A stretch of DNA of 64,000 bases from CAILZL01 sp050181835 (GTDB lineage Bacteria > Pseudomonadota > Gammaproteobacteria > Steroidobacterales > Steroidobacteraceae). The position numbers were made by a program, and so were the translations under genes. Each line of letters begins with the position of its first letter. Position 1 is the stretch's first letter. Below the pieces are notes generated by a model, which saw nothing but the letters and a program-made list of their open reading frames with translations, was not told where the DNA came from and did no database searches. The DNA lies in the NCBI GenBank assembly GCA_050181835.1, contig JBFXCU010000008.1:1-64000 (forward strand). The letters are read 5' to 3'. This document shows, piece after piece, positions 54,163 to 63,117 of this stretch.

Positions 54163-54918
54163 ATGCGTAAACAGTCATTCGACATGCTCAGTGTCGTCGG
54201 CTTGGTGCTGGCATGCATATCTCTGACGGTGGGCGCGGTGCTGAAGGGCGCTGGGCTTGGTTCGTTGCTGTCCCCGGCTGCCTTCATGATTGTGATGGTG
54301 GGTACGGTTGCAGCGATCTGTATCCAGACACCTTGGCATGTGATGATGCGTGCCCTGCGGGTGGCGCGTTGGATGGTGAAGCCGCCACAGCTACAGTCAG
54401 TGGCCATGCTCAAGAAATTTGTTGAGTGGAGTACGATTGCGCGCAAGCAAGGGTTGCTGGGTCTGGAAAATTTGCTGGATACCACTACCGATAATTTTCT
54501 GCACAAAGGGCTGCAACTGCTGGTCGACGGCACTGAACCGGAAGAGATTCGATCCGTGATGGAAGTAGAGCTGGATATTCTCGAAACGGTGGATTTACGT
54601 GCCGTCAAAGTATTTGAAGGTATGGGTATTTATGCGCCGACGTTAGGCATTATTGGTGCGGTACTTGGCTTGATTGCCGTAATGCAAAATCTTGCTGATC
54701 CGAGCAAACTGGGACAGGGTATTGCGGCGGCGTTCACTGCCACTATTTATGGTATTGGCTTGGCCAATCTGCTGTTCCTGCCGATGGCTAACAAATTAAA
54801 GGTGGTGGTTCAGACACAAGTACAGAGTCGCGCCATGATAATTGAAGGTCTGATCTGTATTGCGCGGGGTGAAAATCCACGCAACATTGAAACCAAATTG
54901 CAGAGCTATCTGCACTAA
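54163..54918 (+). CDS. motA: Flagellar stator protein MotA (MotC type)
   Basis: Stator subunit of 251 residues with four membrane helices. Features: SVVGLVLACISLTVGAVLKG, VDLRAVKVFEGMGIYAPTLG with the conserved tail of the cytoplasmic loop, and GTIGAVLGLI-like IIGAVLGLIAVMQNLADPSK, then GIAAAFTATIYGIGLANLLF. Length and sequence are closer to the shorter MotC class of Pseudomonas than to E. coli MotA (295 residues). Fifteen bases before motB. Confidence 0.95.
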   Translation: MRKQSFDMLSVVGLVLACISLTVGAVLKGAGLGSLLSPAAFMIVMVGTVAAICIQTPWHVMMRALRVARWMVKPPQLQSVAMLKKFVEWSTIARKQGLLGLENLLDTTTDNFLHKGLQLLVDGTEPEEIRSVMEVELDILETVDLRAVKVFEGMGIYAPTLGIIGAVLGLIAVMQNLADPSKLGQGIAAAFTATIYGIGLANLLFLPMANKLKVVVQTQVQSRAMIIEGLICIARGENPRNIETKLQSYLH

Positions 54919-54932
54919 CCATCAACAGTGCT

Positions 54933-55763
54933 ATGGCGCGAAAACGTAAACACGAAGAGCATGTCAATCACGAATCCTGGGCGATTCCTTATGGCGATCT
55001 GGTTACCTTACTGTTGGCTTTTTTTGTGGTGATGTACGCTGTTTCTACTGTTAATGAAACCAAGTATCGAGCCGTATCCGATTCGCTGTCAGCCGCTTTT
55101 GCTGGGACGCCCCATACGCTTGCTCCGATTCAGATTGGTGATAACGCAGTCGCTGTTGATCAAGCTGCGAATGCGCCACTCGATCCACAAGGTAATCCCA
55201 TAGGTCAGTCTGTGTCGCAGCTAGCGGTGCCAGTTGTTGCTAATGCAGGTGGTCTATCCGCGATGGATCGCATCGTTGGCGAAGTAGAAGCGAACATGGC
55301 GGGGCTAATTCAGCAGGACATGTTGAAGGTGCGGCGCAAAGATTATGGAGTGGAGATCGAGATTAGTACTGATATCCTGTTTCCCAGCGGCTCTGCAACG
55401 CTATCTCCTAGTGCCACCGCCGTGTTGCAGCAATTGGCCAACACGTTGACTACCTTGCCTAATGCCGTGCGTGTTGAGGGGCATACCGACAATAAACCTA
55501 TCAATACCGTTGCTTTTCCATCCAATTGGGAGTTGTCAGCAGCCCGCGCTGCGGGGGTGGTGCACTTATTCATGCAGTCTGGCGTTGCTCCATCCCGTAT
55601 GGTGGTGGTTGGTCAAGGCGAGTTTCGTCCCTCTGCGAATAACGCTACCGATGCGGGCCGTAATATTAATCGTCGCGTCATGGTGGTAATTCTCAATAAT
55701 AATGACAATCCGACGGCGGCCATTACTGCGCCGACGGCAAACGATGTGACTAAACCAAATTGA
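54933..55763 (+). CDS. motB: Flagellar stator protein MotB (MotD type)
   Basis: Peptidoglycan-anchored stator subunit, 276 residues. The membrane helix starts PYGDLVTLLLAFFVVMYAVS, with Asp22 as the likely ion-carrying residue; the C-terminal OmpA-like domain has VRVEGHTDNKPINTVAFPSN, WELSAARAAGVVHLFMQSGV and GRNINRRVMVVIL. It forms a proton-type stator with the preceding MotA. Confidence 0.95.
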   Translation: MARKRKHEEHVNHESWAIPYGDLVTLLLAFFVVMYAVSTVNETKYRAVSDSLSAAFAGTPHTLAPIQIGDNAVAVDQAANAPLDPQGNPIGQSVSQLAVPVVANAGGLSAMDRIVGEVEANMAGLIQQDMLKVRRKDYGVEIEISTDILFPSGSATLSPSATAVLQQLANTLTTLPNAVRVEGHTDNKPINTVAFPSNWELSAARAAGVVHLFMQSGVAPSRMVVVGQGEFRPSANNATDAGRNINRRVMVVILNNNDNPTAAITAPTANDVTKPN

Positions 55764-55941
55764 CAGCGCATAAGTAGCGGCCATGTGATGCGGGTCACAA
55801 TGCCATCTTGTGTGCCAGTCATTTGTCCGTGTATGGCATGGAAGCTGCTCCTTTCTAAGTGCAAGTGGATGTCGGCGTCGAAAAATTGACGCTGCTGTTA
55901 CTTGCTTGGCGCTATGCCACGTATTTCATTGGAGCTTGGTG

Positions 55942-56412
55942 ATGCCTACACTTTCTCTTGAGTTGGTTCTGATAGCAGGTCGAATAATCGTTCTGGCCGG
56001 TTCTTTATTGATTCTGGCAATAGCTTTTAATCGTTGGCGTCGTAATGCCGAGCGCGATGCGCAGCGTGTGTTTGAACAATTGGACTTGGTTCGTATTGAG
56101 TTGCTGTTGTTGACGGAGCGCATGGAGCGCCGCGAGTCGATTACGGCAGTGAGCGAGCACAGTGATACTGCTCCTACCCCAGTGGTTAGTGGTACTTCAA
56201 GCTCGCGTGGTTATGAACTGGCAGCGCGCTTGGCGCGTGGCGGGGCAACCTGTGAAGAATTGATTCGCAGTTGCGGTGTGTCACGCCATGAGGCTGAGTT
56301 GCTGCTGCGCCTGCATAACGCTGAAGCTGCACGTAGCAAGGACGCTGCTAAAACCAGTGACAAGCCGCTGGTCAGTGATGAGCGCCGCGCACGACTGTCG
56401 GTAGTGGGATAA
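55942..56412 (+). CDS. DUF2802 protein of the motility region
   Basis: Protein of 156 residues. An N-terminal membrane helix (LELVLIAGRIIVLAGSLLIL) is followed by a charged, partly coiled-coil part and a conserved C-terminal module, RGGATCEELIRSCGVSRHEA then ELLLRLHNAEA, the DUF2802 signature of a small helix-turn-helix-like fold. In Pseudomonas such a gene follows motC-motD-parA-cheW. GGAG at 55931-55934 supports the ATG at 55942. Function unknown. Confidence 0.82.
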   Translation: MPTLSLELVLIAGRIIVLAGSLLILAIAFNRWRRNAERDAQRVFEQLDLVRIELLLLTERMERRESITAVSEHSDTAPTPVVSGTSSSRGYELAARLARGGATCEELIRSCGVSRHEAELLLRLHNAEAARSKDAAKTSDKPLVSDERRARLSVVG

Positions 56413-56473
56413 TGGATTCGCTACCGTCAATGCGTTAGATAATGCGCAGCTTGATCAGGTTCTGAAATATTGG

Positions 56474-56764
56474 CTAGCGTGACTTGCCAACCTGCCATGC
56501 AAATGCCAGTACCTGCGCTACGGCGATATAGAGCTCTCGCGGGATCTCTCGTCCTAATTCTACTCGCGCTAACACCCCGGCCAGTGCGGGATCCTCATCC
56601 AGTGGTATGCCGTGTGTACGTGCCGTGGCAATGATGTGTTCGGCAACCAGGCCGCTACCTTTGCCGATGACGCGTGGTGCGCCGCGTCCTGAATAATGCA
56701 GGGCGATCGCCATGGTCCGATTTGCAGTGGAAGGGGTCTCTACGTTTTGGTCTGATTCCGTCAT
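56474..56764 (-). CDS. FlhB C-terminal-domain protein (FhlB/FlhX type)
   Basis: Soluble protein of 96 residues equal to the tail of FlhB: MAIALHYSGRGAPRVIGKGS corresponds to the segment just after the NPTH cleavage site, and LGREIPRELYIAVAQVLAFA to the FlhB C-terminus. It has no membrane part and no NPTH motif, so it resembles the cleaved FlhB fragment. Its ATG overlaps the stop of the FliK-like gene by four bases, indicating a functional pair. Such proteins can partly replace the FlhB tail in other bacteria. Confidence 0.88.
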   Translation of the reverse strand: MTESDQNVETPSTANRTMAIALHYSGRGAPRVIGKGSGLVAEHIIATARTHGIPLDEDPALAGVLARVELGREIPRELYIAVAQVLAFAWQVGKSR

Positions 56765-58017
56765 GCATGTAAATCCAGTAGTCGGGTTAAGCGGGTGCTG
56801 GTATCCACTGGTTGCCCATGTAGGCACACGATTCGATCCAATTGTAGTCCGTGCTCACCTAGGGCCTCTTTCAGGGTGTCAAGCTGCTGGTTCAACGCAG
56901 TAACCAAGGGAGCAGATTCGGATCGTAGCTGTACATTCAATCGCATACCGCTCAATTTTATTTGTATGTGTAGAGCGCCGAGCGTGCCAATATCTAGTGC
57001 AACTTCGACGATCCAAGGCTCTTCGCTGCCAGCTTGACGCTTTTGTTCACGCTCAAATTTGAAGCGGAGTAATTCAGCGCGACCATCACGTTTTATGGGT
57101 AATTCAACTAGCCAGCTGTACATGCCTTGTTGCGCTGCTTGCGCATTGAGTAGCTGATTGGTTTGCGTGCGCGCCAGACTGCCTTCAGCTTGTTGTCGCA
57201 GTTCGCTGAGCTGAGCTGCGCCGCCTTCCAGCATTGATAGCGTGGCTGGCCCCATGGCCATTGCCGTTAGCGGAGCCTGCATGCTGGGCATCGGTCCGGG
57301 TGGTTGGTTAGCGCTACTGGGTTGCAGCTGTAATTTGCTCAACTGCTGGCGTAGCGCTAACAAACCAGCCTTGAAATCTTGATCAATGGTTTGTTGCTGC
57401 AACAATCGGGATTCAAGAAAAACACCAGAGCGCAGTAACGCCTGCTTTAGCTCTAGTGGATCAGTCAACTCTGCGGCATTGGGTAGCCCCTTCCACAGCA
57501 TAGTCAGTATTTGTTGTACTGCGTGCGGCAGCTTTTGTAATTGTTCCGGGTTGCGCGCTAACCAGCCAAGATTGGCGAGCAAGGGTGTAGCTGCGGTCTG
57601 ACGTGGCAGGTAGCGACGCAGTGCCTCTTCGAGGGTGTGATCAGTGCGCGTTTCATCTATTGATTCCAGTGCCAGAACCGGTGTGTCACGCAGCACTCGC
57701 AGTTTTAATTGCTCACCGTTTAATGGGCCGGTGCTATGTCCGGAAGCCAATCTGGCTGGTAGCTGCTGATTGGCCACCTGTAACCACAGCTGCCCAGTCG
57801 TTGCATCACGTATTGCCGTTGCTTCCATAATCGTACCCACGCGCCACATCGATATCAACCGTGGTAACGGCGCTGAGGTGGCGGAGCGCGCTTCATTGGC
57901 AGACAGCAGATCAATACGCATTGAAGTAACGGAACCGTGGTGCGTGAGGGGTGTGACTACAGTCATCGGCAGCTGATTGGTTTTACTTAAGTAATGGTCG
58001 TTGATCCGATTAGGCAT
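56761..58017 (-). CDS. Second FliK-like hook-length control protein
   Basis: Protein of up to 418 residues. The C-terminal part is FliK-like: EVALDIGTLGALHIQIKLSG, MRLNVQLRSESAPLVTALNQ and QLDTLKEALGEHGLQLDRIV. The N-terminal part (VGTIMEATAIRDATTGQLWL) is a strand-rich domain, and the middle is rich in L and Q with a proline-rich linker. It differs clearly from the FliK at 32768. Pairing with an FlhB-tail protein suggests a second, possibly auxiliary, export-control module. The start is uncertain; ATGs at 57966 and 57927 are alternatives, and none has a strong ribosome binding site. Confidence 0.82.
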   Translation of the reverse strand: MPNRINDHYLSKTNQLPMTVVTPLTHHGSVTSMRIDLLSANEARSATSAPLPRLISMWRVGTIMEATAIRDATTGQLWLQVANQQLPARLASGHSTGPLNGEQLKLRVLRDTPVLALESIDETRTDHTLEEALRRYLPRQTAATPLLANLGWLARNPEQLQKLPHAVQQILTMLWKGLPNAAELTDPLELKQALLRSGVFLESRLLQQQTIDQDFKAGLLALRQQLSKLQLQPSSANQPPGPMPSMQAPLTAMAMGPATLSMLEGGAAQLSELRQQAEGSLARTQTNQLLNAQAAQQGMYSWLVELPIKRDGRAELLRFKFEREQKRQAGSEEPWIVEVALDIGTLGALHIQIKLSGMRLNVQLRSESAPLVTALNQQLDTLKEALGEHGLQLDRIVCLHGQPVDTSTRLTRLLDLHA

Positions 58018-58117
58018 CTCAAGATACGTGCCCGCTATGGGAAGCCAAGGTGATTAGATTCACTGGAAGGGTCATTATCTATCTCCCTAATAGTCCACTA
58101 ATGCGACCTGTCACACC

Positions 58118-58144
58118 TTAAGAGACGGCAGTCGTTGCCGATAT
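58118..58144 (+). promoter_or_regulatory. Sigma-28 (FliA) promoter of the STAS-cheA operon
   Basis: TTAAGAGA, 11 bases, GCCGATAT. The -10 element matches seven of eight consensus positions; the -35 element is weaker but the spacing is exact. Predicted start near 58151, about 47 bases before the STAS gene. Confidence 0.8.
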
Positions 58145-58197
58145 GCAACTGGGCGACGTGACTTTATCGTGTATCACTAGACATAAACCTCTTGGCT

Positions 58198-58626
58198 ATG
58201 AAACAAGCAAAACGCAATGCTAAAGCCGAATCAATGGCGGAATCCGTCGCTGTCAGTGCGAATACTAGTGCAGTAGAGCTGCCGGATATTGCCTATGTTG
58301 AGCAGTTGCTAGCCGTTTCTGAATCAGTTGCACAGCCTACGATAAGTCGGGTTATCAAGTTGCCAACGCAATGTCAATTACGTGACACAGTGGAGTTCAA
58401 ACAGCAATTGATGGCTTGCCTTGACAGTAACAGTGTCGAGATCGATGTCGCTGCAGTGACTAGGGTAGATACCGCGTTTATGCAGCTATTAACAGTGTTT
58501 GTACGCAGCTATACGCATGACAATAGGTCAATAAAATGGTTGAACATCAACGCCGTATTTGCAGAAGCAACGATGTTACTTGGCTTGCAGTCCGCGCTAA
58601 AGGTTCCTGATCTGAGCTTGGTATGA
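58198..58626 (+). CDS. STAS-domain protein upstream of cheA
   Basis: Protein of 142 residues. The first 55 residues are polar and variable. The C-terminal 85 form a STAS-like domain: IKLPTQCQLRDTVEFKQQLM, VEIDVAAVTRVDTAFMQLLT with the D-T region where anti-sigma antagonists carry the phosphorylatable Ser, and IKWLNINAVFAEATMLLGLQ. It overlaps cheA by four bases. Here Thr takes the usual Ser place. A link to CheA is inferred from this coupling; STAS genes occur at this place in several chemotaxis operons. Confidence 0.82.
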   Translation: MKQAKRNAKAESMAESVAVSANTSAVELPDIAYVEQLLAVSESVAQPTISRVIKLPTQCQLRDTVEFKQQLMACLDSNSVEIDVAAVTRVDTAFMQLLTVFVRSYTHDNRSIKWLNINAVFAEATMLLGLQSALKVPDLSLV

Positions 58627-60647
58627 CAATAGATCTAGCCCAGTTTCATGAGTCATTTTTCGAAGAAAGCTTCGAGGCGCTTGATTCTATGGAAGCGGCC
58701 CTGCTCAAGCTCAATCCTGGGGCTCCAGAAGCTGAATTGATCAATACCATTTTCCGTGTAGCGCATTCCATCAAGGGTGGTAGTGCAACGTTCGGCTTTA
58801 CCGAAATCACATCATTCACACATACGACGGAGACGTTTCTGGATGAGCTGCGTAGCAATCGTATGCAGGTAAGCAAAGATATTATGGATTTACTGCTAAA
58901 GGCAGTTGATGTGATGCGAGATATGCTACGCGCGGTACAGAATAAGAACGAAATTGATGTGCAGCGAGTGGCCGACCTGCAGTTCGACCTAGAAGTGGCC
59001 ATCATACAGAAAGCCCCGTCCATGGTGGATGCTGTGCCAACAACTAGCAGTCCAGCAGTAGTTAGTAGGGATGCGGCATTGCCTGTCTGGCAAATTCACT
59101 TTCGCCCTTATCCACAGCTATTTGTATATGGCAATGATCCATTACGCATGCTGCGTGAGTTAGGTGAGCTCGGTACGGTGAACGTAATGGTCAACACCAA
59201 TGAGTTGCCTGGTTTGAAAGAGTTAGATGCAGAGTCCTGTCTGTTGTCATGGGAGTTGCACCTGGCGACGGAAGTCACCCGCGAAGTGATTGCGCAGGTA
59301 TTTGATTGGGCTGAAGGTGATTGTCATCTGGAAATTAAACTCCTGGAAAAGTCAGCCAAAACGTCACTTGAGCCAGTGATTGCCGATGCTGGTAATAGCC
59401 AGAATGTGGTGCCGTTGAAATCCATTACCGTGGAGCCGGTTGCAGAAAATATCCGCAACTCGGTTGGCGATTCGGGTTCTATACGCGTCAGTATCGAAAA
59501 AATAGATGAATTGCTAAATGCTGTCGGTGAGCTGGTGATCACTCAATCGATGCTTGGGCAGCTGGGTTCGCACGTCAAAGGCGATGTAGCAGAGCAGCTA
59601 CGTTCTGGCTTGACGCAGTTGGAACGCAATGTGCGTGAGTTGCAAGAGAATGTCATGCGCGTGCGCATGTTGCCGATCAGTTTCGTATTCAGTCGCTTTC
59701 CGCGTATGGTACGTGATCTGAGTTCGCGCCTTGGTAAAGATATTGATTTGAAGATGACGGGTGAAAATACCGAGCTGGATAAGACGGTGATGGAAAGAAT
59801 AGGTGATCCGCTAACTCACTTGATCCGCAATAGTATTGATCACGGTATCGAGGGCAAGGAAGCGCGCATTGCTGCCGGTAAGCCTGCTATTGGTACGGTG
59901 TATCTCAATGCTTATCATAAAGGTGGCAACATCATTATTGAAGTCAAAGATGATGGCGGTGGCATGAATAAGGAGAGAATTCTGACCAAGGCTTGCGAGC
60001 GTGGACTGGTTGGTGTGGATGACATGCTGACTGATGAGCAGATTTGCGATTTGATTTTTGTTCCTGGCTTTTCCACTGCAGAAAAGACCAGCGATGTATC
60101 TGGTCGTGGCGTCGGCATGGACGTTGTGCGTCGCAATGTTAAGGAACTAGGGGGCTCGATTGAAGTACGTAGCGATGCCGGTAAAGGCTCGTGTTTCGTG
60201 ATCACACTACCGCTGACATTGTCCATTGTGGATGGTCAGTCGGTGTCCGTCGGCGATGAAAATTACATCGTGCCACTTACCGCGATTATCGAATCAATGC
60301 AACTCAAGCCATCAATGGTGAATTTGGTTGCAGGTCGGGGTGAGGTATTCCGTTTCCGCGATGAGTACCTGCCAATTATACGCTTGCATAAGTTGTTTGA
60401 TGCTACGCCGCGAGCACTGCAGTTGACCGATGGCCTGTTGATGGTCGTTGAAGGCGAGGGTCGCAAGGTGGGGTTGTTTGTTGATGATTTGCTGGGCCAG
60501 CAACAGGTTGTCATTAAATCTCTGGAAGCCAATTATCGGTCAGTGGCAGGTATTTCTGGTGCCACTATTCTCGGTGATGGATCAGTTGCGTTAATTCTGG
60601 ATGTTCCGGGAATTATCCGGATCGGTACCGAACGATTGGCGGCTTGA
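58623..60647 (+). CDS. cheA: Chemotaxis histidine kinase CheA
   Basis: Kinase of 674 residues with all five domains. P1: His48 in FRVAHSIKGGSATFGF. P2, the CheY-binding domain, is at about residues 155-250 (WQIHFRPYPQLFVYGNDPLR). P3: IRVSIEKIDELLNAVGELVI. P4: LTHLIRNSIDHGIEGKEARI, then KDDGGGMN and GRGVGMDVVRRNVKELGGSI. P5, the CheW-like domain, starts near VDGQSVSVGDENYIVPLTAI. Read from the sigma-28 promoter upstream of the STAS gene. Confidence 0.98.
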   Translation: MTIDLAQFHESFFEESFEALDSMEAALLKLNPGAPEAELINTIFRVAHSIKGGSATFGFTEITSFTHTTETFLDELRSNRMQVSKDIMDLLLKAVDVMRDMLRAVQNKNEIDVQRVADLQFDLEVAIIQKAPSMVDAVPTTSSPAVVSRDAALPVWQIHFRPYPQLFVYGNDPLRMLRELGELGTVNVMVNTNELPGLKELDAESCLLSWELHLATEVTREVIAQVFDWAEGDCHLEIKLLEKSAKTSLEPVIADAGNSQNVVPLKSITVEPVAENIRNSVGDSGSIRVSIEKIDELLNAVGELVITQSMLGQLGSHVKGDVAEQLRSGLTQLERNVRELQENVMRVRMLPISFVFSRFPRMVRDLSSRLGKDIDLKMTGENTELDKTVMERIGDPLTHLIRNSIDHGIEGKEARIAAGKPAIGTVYLNAYHKGGNIIIEVKDDGGGMNKERILTKACERGLVGVDDMLTDEQICDLIFVPGFSTAEKTSDVSGRGVGMDVVRRNVKELGGSIEVRSDAGKGSCFVITLPLTLSIVDGQSVSVGDENYIVPLTAIIESMQLKPSMVNLVAGRGEVFRFRDEYLPIIRLHKLFDATPRALQLTDGLLMVVEGEGRKVGLFVDDLLGQQQVVIKSLEANYRSVAGISGATILGDGSVALILDVPGIIRIGTERLAA

Positions 60648-60695
60648 TAAATATGGTTTGCAAAACTGGATATAGCGATATCAGTGGAGACGGGT

Positions 60696-62396
60696 ATGAA
60701 ATTAGTTAACTTCAGTGTCAGAGCGCGATTATTTGCAACCTTGGGATTGTTGGCAGGGCTGTTGTGTGTGGTCGGCGCCATTGGTTTTATCGGCCTGCGT
60801 AGCATTAATAACAATCTCGATACCATGTTTCATGGACGGCTTGAACCAGCCAGCTGGGTGGATAAGCTCACTGCTGAACATCGTATCGGCATTGAGTCTA
60901 TTGAGTTGGCTGCCATCAAGCAGGATGCGGATTCAGTCGCAATAGCAATAAAGGCTATCAATGGAAAAAGCGATGACATTAAAGCAACTTTGGAAAAGTT
61001 ACAAAGCGCTCATGGTTCCGAAGCGGAGCGAGAATTGATCGCTGGCTTCGGAGTATTGAGCAATGCAATTCTGGCTATCAATCAAAATGCGCTCGTCAGC
61101 ATACAGTCTGGTGCTTTTGATAAGGCAGAAAGCGCCATGCTCGAACAGGCGCGTCCCAAGTACGAGCATTTGATCAAACATGTGGATGAGCTTAAGGCGG
61201 CGCAAATTAGCGCAGCTCAGACGGCATGGGATGAAGCACAAGTACAGTTTCGTACCCAGGGTTTCGTCATTATTAGCGCGATTTTATTAGGTGTGTGTCT
61301 TGCTGGAGTCTTTGGCATCGTGTTGGTGCGGTCGATTGTCAATGCGATCAAGATGGCAGTGAATATTGCTGATCGTATTGCTCATGGTGAGGTTGGCAAT
61401 CATGTGGATGTGAGTGGCAGCGGTGAGCTGGGTATGTTGCTCACTGCATTGAAGGTTATGGATGGAAAGCTGGTAGAGATTGTCACTTCCGTGCGCACTA
61501 CGGCAGATGCAGTTGGCAGTGCTGCCGGTGAGTTGTCGCAAGGCAATGATGATCTCTCCAGTCGTACTCAGGAGCAGGCATCTGCACTGGAGGAAACCGC
61601 TGCCAGCATGGAGGAAATGACTTCTACCGTGAAACAGAATGCTGACAATGCCCGGCAGGCTAACCAGTTGGCCTACGGTGCGCGAGAACAGGCTGAGCGA
61701 GGTGGTCTGGTGGTGCAGCGCGCGATTGGTGCCATGGTGGAAATTAATAATTCCAGTCGTCGCATCGCCGACATTATCGGGGTGATTGACGAAATTGCAT
61801 TTCAGACCAACTTGTTAGCCTTGAACGCAGCGGTGGAAGCGGCGCGCGCTGGTGAGCAAGGCCGTGGCTTTGCCGTGGTAGCTACCGAAGTGCGTAATCT
61901 GGCGCAACGTAGTGCCAGTGCAGCGAAAGAAATCAAAGGTCTCATCAGTGATTCTGTAGACAAGGTGAAGGTTGGTTCTGCACTGGTTGATGAGTCTGGC
62001 AAGACGCTTTCCGAAATCATGGATAGCGTCAAGAAAGTAACCGATATAGTTGCTGAAATTGCTGCCGCCAGCCAGGAGCAATCCTCTGGTATCGAGCAGG
62101 TGAATAATGCGGTTACACAAATGGACGGCGTGACACAGCAAAATGCCGCTTTAGTAGAGCAGGCGGCGGCAGCCAGCAAAGCGATGCAACAACAAGCGGC
62201 ATCATTGGTGCAGCAGATTAATTTCTTTAAGACGCTAGAGCAGCGTGGCACAAATGAGGTTCTAACTCAGTTGGTGGCAACGAAATCGACTGCTGCCGTA
62301 AAACAGTCGAGCAGAGCGGTAACCAGGCCTGTGGTAGTGCCAAGTCGACAGCTGGCTAAAGCCAGTGGTGACGACAGTGTATGGAAGGACTTCTAA
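60696..62396 (+). CDS. Methyl-accepting chemotaxis protein
   Basis: Chemoreceptor of 566 residues. N-terminal membrane helix (about 12-32), periplasmic four-helix-type sensor of about 155 residues with TLEKLQSAHGSEAERELIAG, a second membrane helix (GFVIISAILLGVCLAGVFGI), a HAMP domain (NAIKMAVNIADRIAHGEVGN) and a signalling domain with the hairpin tip NLLALNAAVEAARAGEQGRG. The C-terminus ends VWKDF, which fits the xWxxF pentapeptide that tethers CheR and CheB. GGAG at 60686-60689 supports the ATG at 60696. The ligand cannot be inferred. Confidence 0.96.
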   Translation: MKLVNFSVRARLFATLGLLAGLLCVVGAIGFIGLRSINNNLDTMFHGRLEPASWVDKLTAEHRIGIESIELAAIKQDADSVAIAIKAINGKSDDIKATLEKLQSAHGSEAERELIAGFGVLSNAILAINQNALVSIQSGAFDKAESAMLEQARPKYEHLIKHVDELKAAQISAAQTAWDEAQVQFRTQGFVIISAILLGVCLAGVFGIVLVRSIVNAIKMAVNIADRIAHGEVGNHVDVSGSGELGMLLTALKVMDGKLVEIVTSVRTTADAVGSAAGELSQGNDDLSSRTQEQASALEETAASMEEMTSTVKQNADNARQANQLAYGAREQAERGGLVVQRAIGAMVEINNSSRRIADIIGVIDEIAFQTNLLALNAAVEAARAGEQGRGFAVVATEVRNLAQRSASAAKEIKGLISDSVDKVKVGSALVDESGKTLSEIMDSVKKVTDIVAEIAAASQEQSSGIEQVNNAVTQMDGVTQQNAALVEQAAAASKAMQQQAASLVQQINFFKTLEQRGTNEVLTQLVATKSTAAVKQSSRAVTRPVVVPSRQLAKASGDDSVWKDF

Positions 62397-62522
62397 GTAA
62401 GTGGATTGTATGGTGCCTTTTCTGGCTCATTCTGGCGTAGTCAGTGAGGTGTCTCTCGTTACTGCGGTACGCGGCGATGGGCAGAAAATCCTGCCATTAT
62501 CTGTACAGTATTGGAGATTCAT

Positions 62523-63050
62523 ATGAGTGTGGTTTCTGCTAATTCGCTCGAACAAGAAGCTGAACTGCTCGTTGGTAAAGTTCCTGGAATCACCAAGCAG
62601 ATGTTGACGTTTGTTTTGGGCGATGAAACCTATGGAGTGGATATTCTGCGCGTACAGGAAATTCGTGGTTGGCAGCCAGTCACACGAATCCCGCAATCAC
62701 CGCGCCACGTGCTGGGCGTATTAAATCTGCGTGGCTCCATCGTGCCTATCGTTGATTTACGTATGCGGCTTGATTTTTCCAGCGCTGAATACACTGGTGT
62801 AACGGTCATTATTGTCATGTCGATCAAGTCACCCGTCGGACAGCGTGATGTCGGAGTGGTGGTTGACTCGGTGTCTGATGTTGTGGATGTCAATACCAGT
62901 AACATAAAGCCTGCGCCAGACTTTGGGTCGCGGGCTAATACTGGGTATATACAGGGTTTAATCACCATTGCTGAGCGAATGGTGATGCTGCTGGATATTG
63001 ATCAGTTGGTTGTCGATGACATCATAAGCAACGCTGCAATGGTGGCTTGA
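62523..63050 (+). CDS. cheW: Chemotaxis coupling protein CheW
   Basis: Adaptor of 175 residues linking receptor and CheA. The core is LTFVLGDETYGVDILRVQEI, VTRIPQSPRHVLGVLNLRGS, IVPIVDLRMRLDF and GVVVDSVSDVVDVNTSNIKP. GGAG at 62512-62515 supports the ATG at 62523. Follows the receptor by about 126 bases with no clear promoter seen in the gap. Confidence 0.97.
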   Translation: MSVVSANSLEQEAELLVGKVPGITKQMLTFVLGDETYGVDILRVQEIRGWQPVTRIPQSPRHVLGVLNLRGSIVPIVDLRMRLDFSSAEYTGVTVIIVMSIKSPVGQRDVGVVVDSVSDVVDVNTSNIKPAPDFGSRANTGYIQGLITIAERMVMLLDIDQLVVDDIISNAAMVA

Positions 63051-63117
63051 TTGCCGTTATGTGATGGCATAGCAACTCATAATGGATTTTGCCAATTACG
63101 ATGAGCGATGAGTATCG

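Noticed and set aside
60648..60674. TAAATATG-N11-TGGATATA as a sigma-28 promoter for the chemoreceptor gene
   Set aside because: Spacing fits but the -10 element keeps only the GATA core; in AT-rich sequence this is likely by chance, and cheA transcription can reach the gene.
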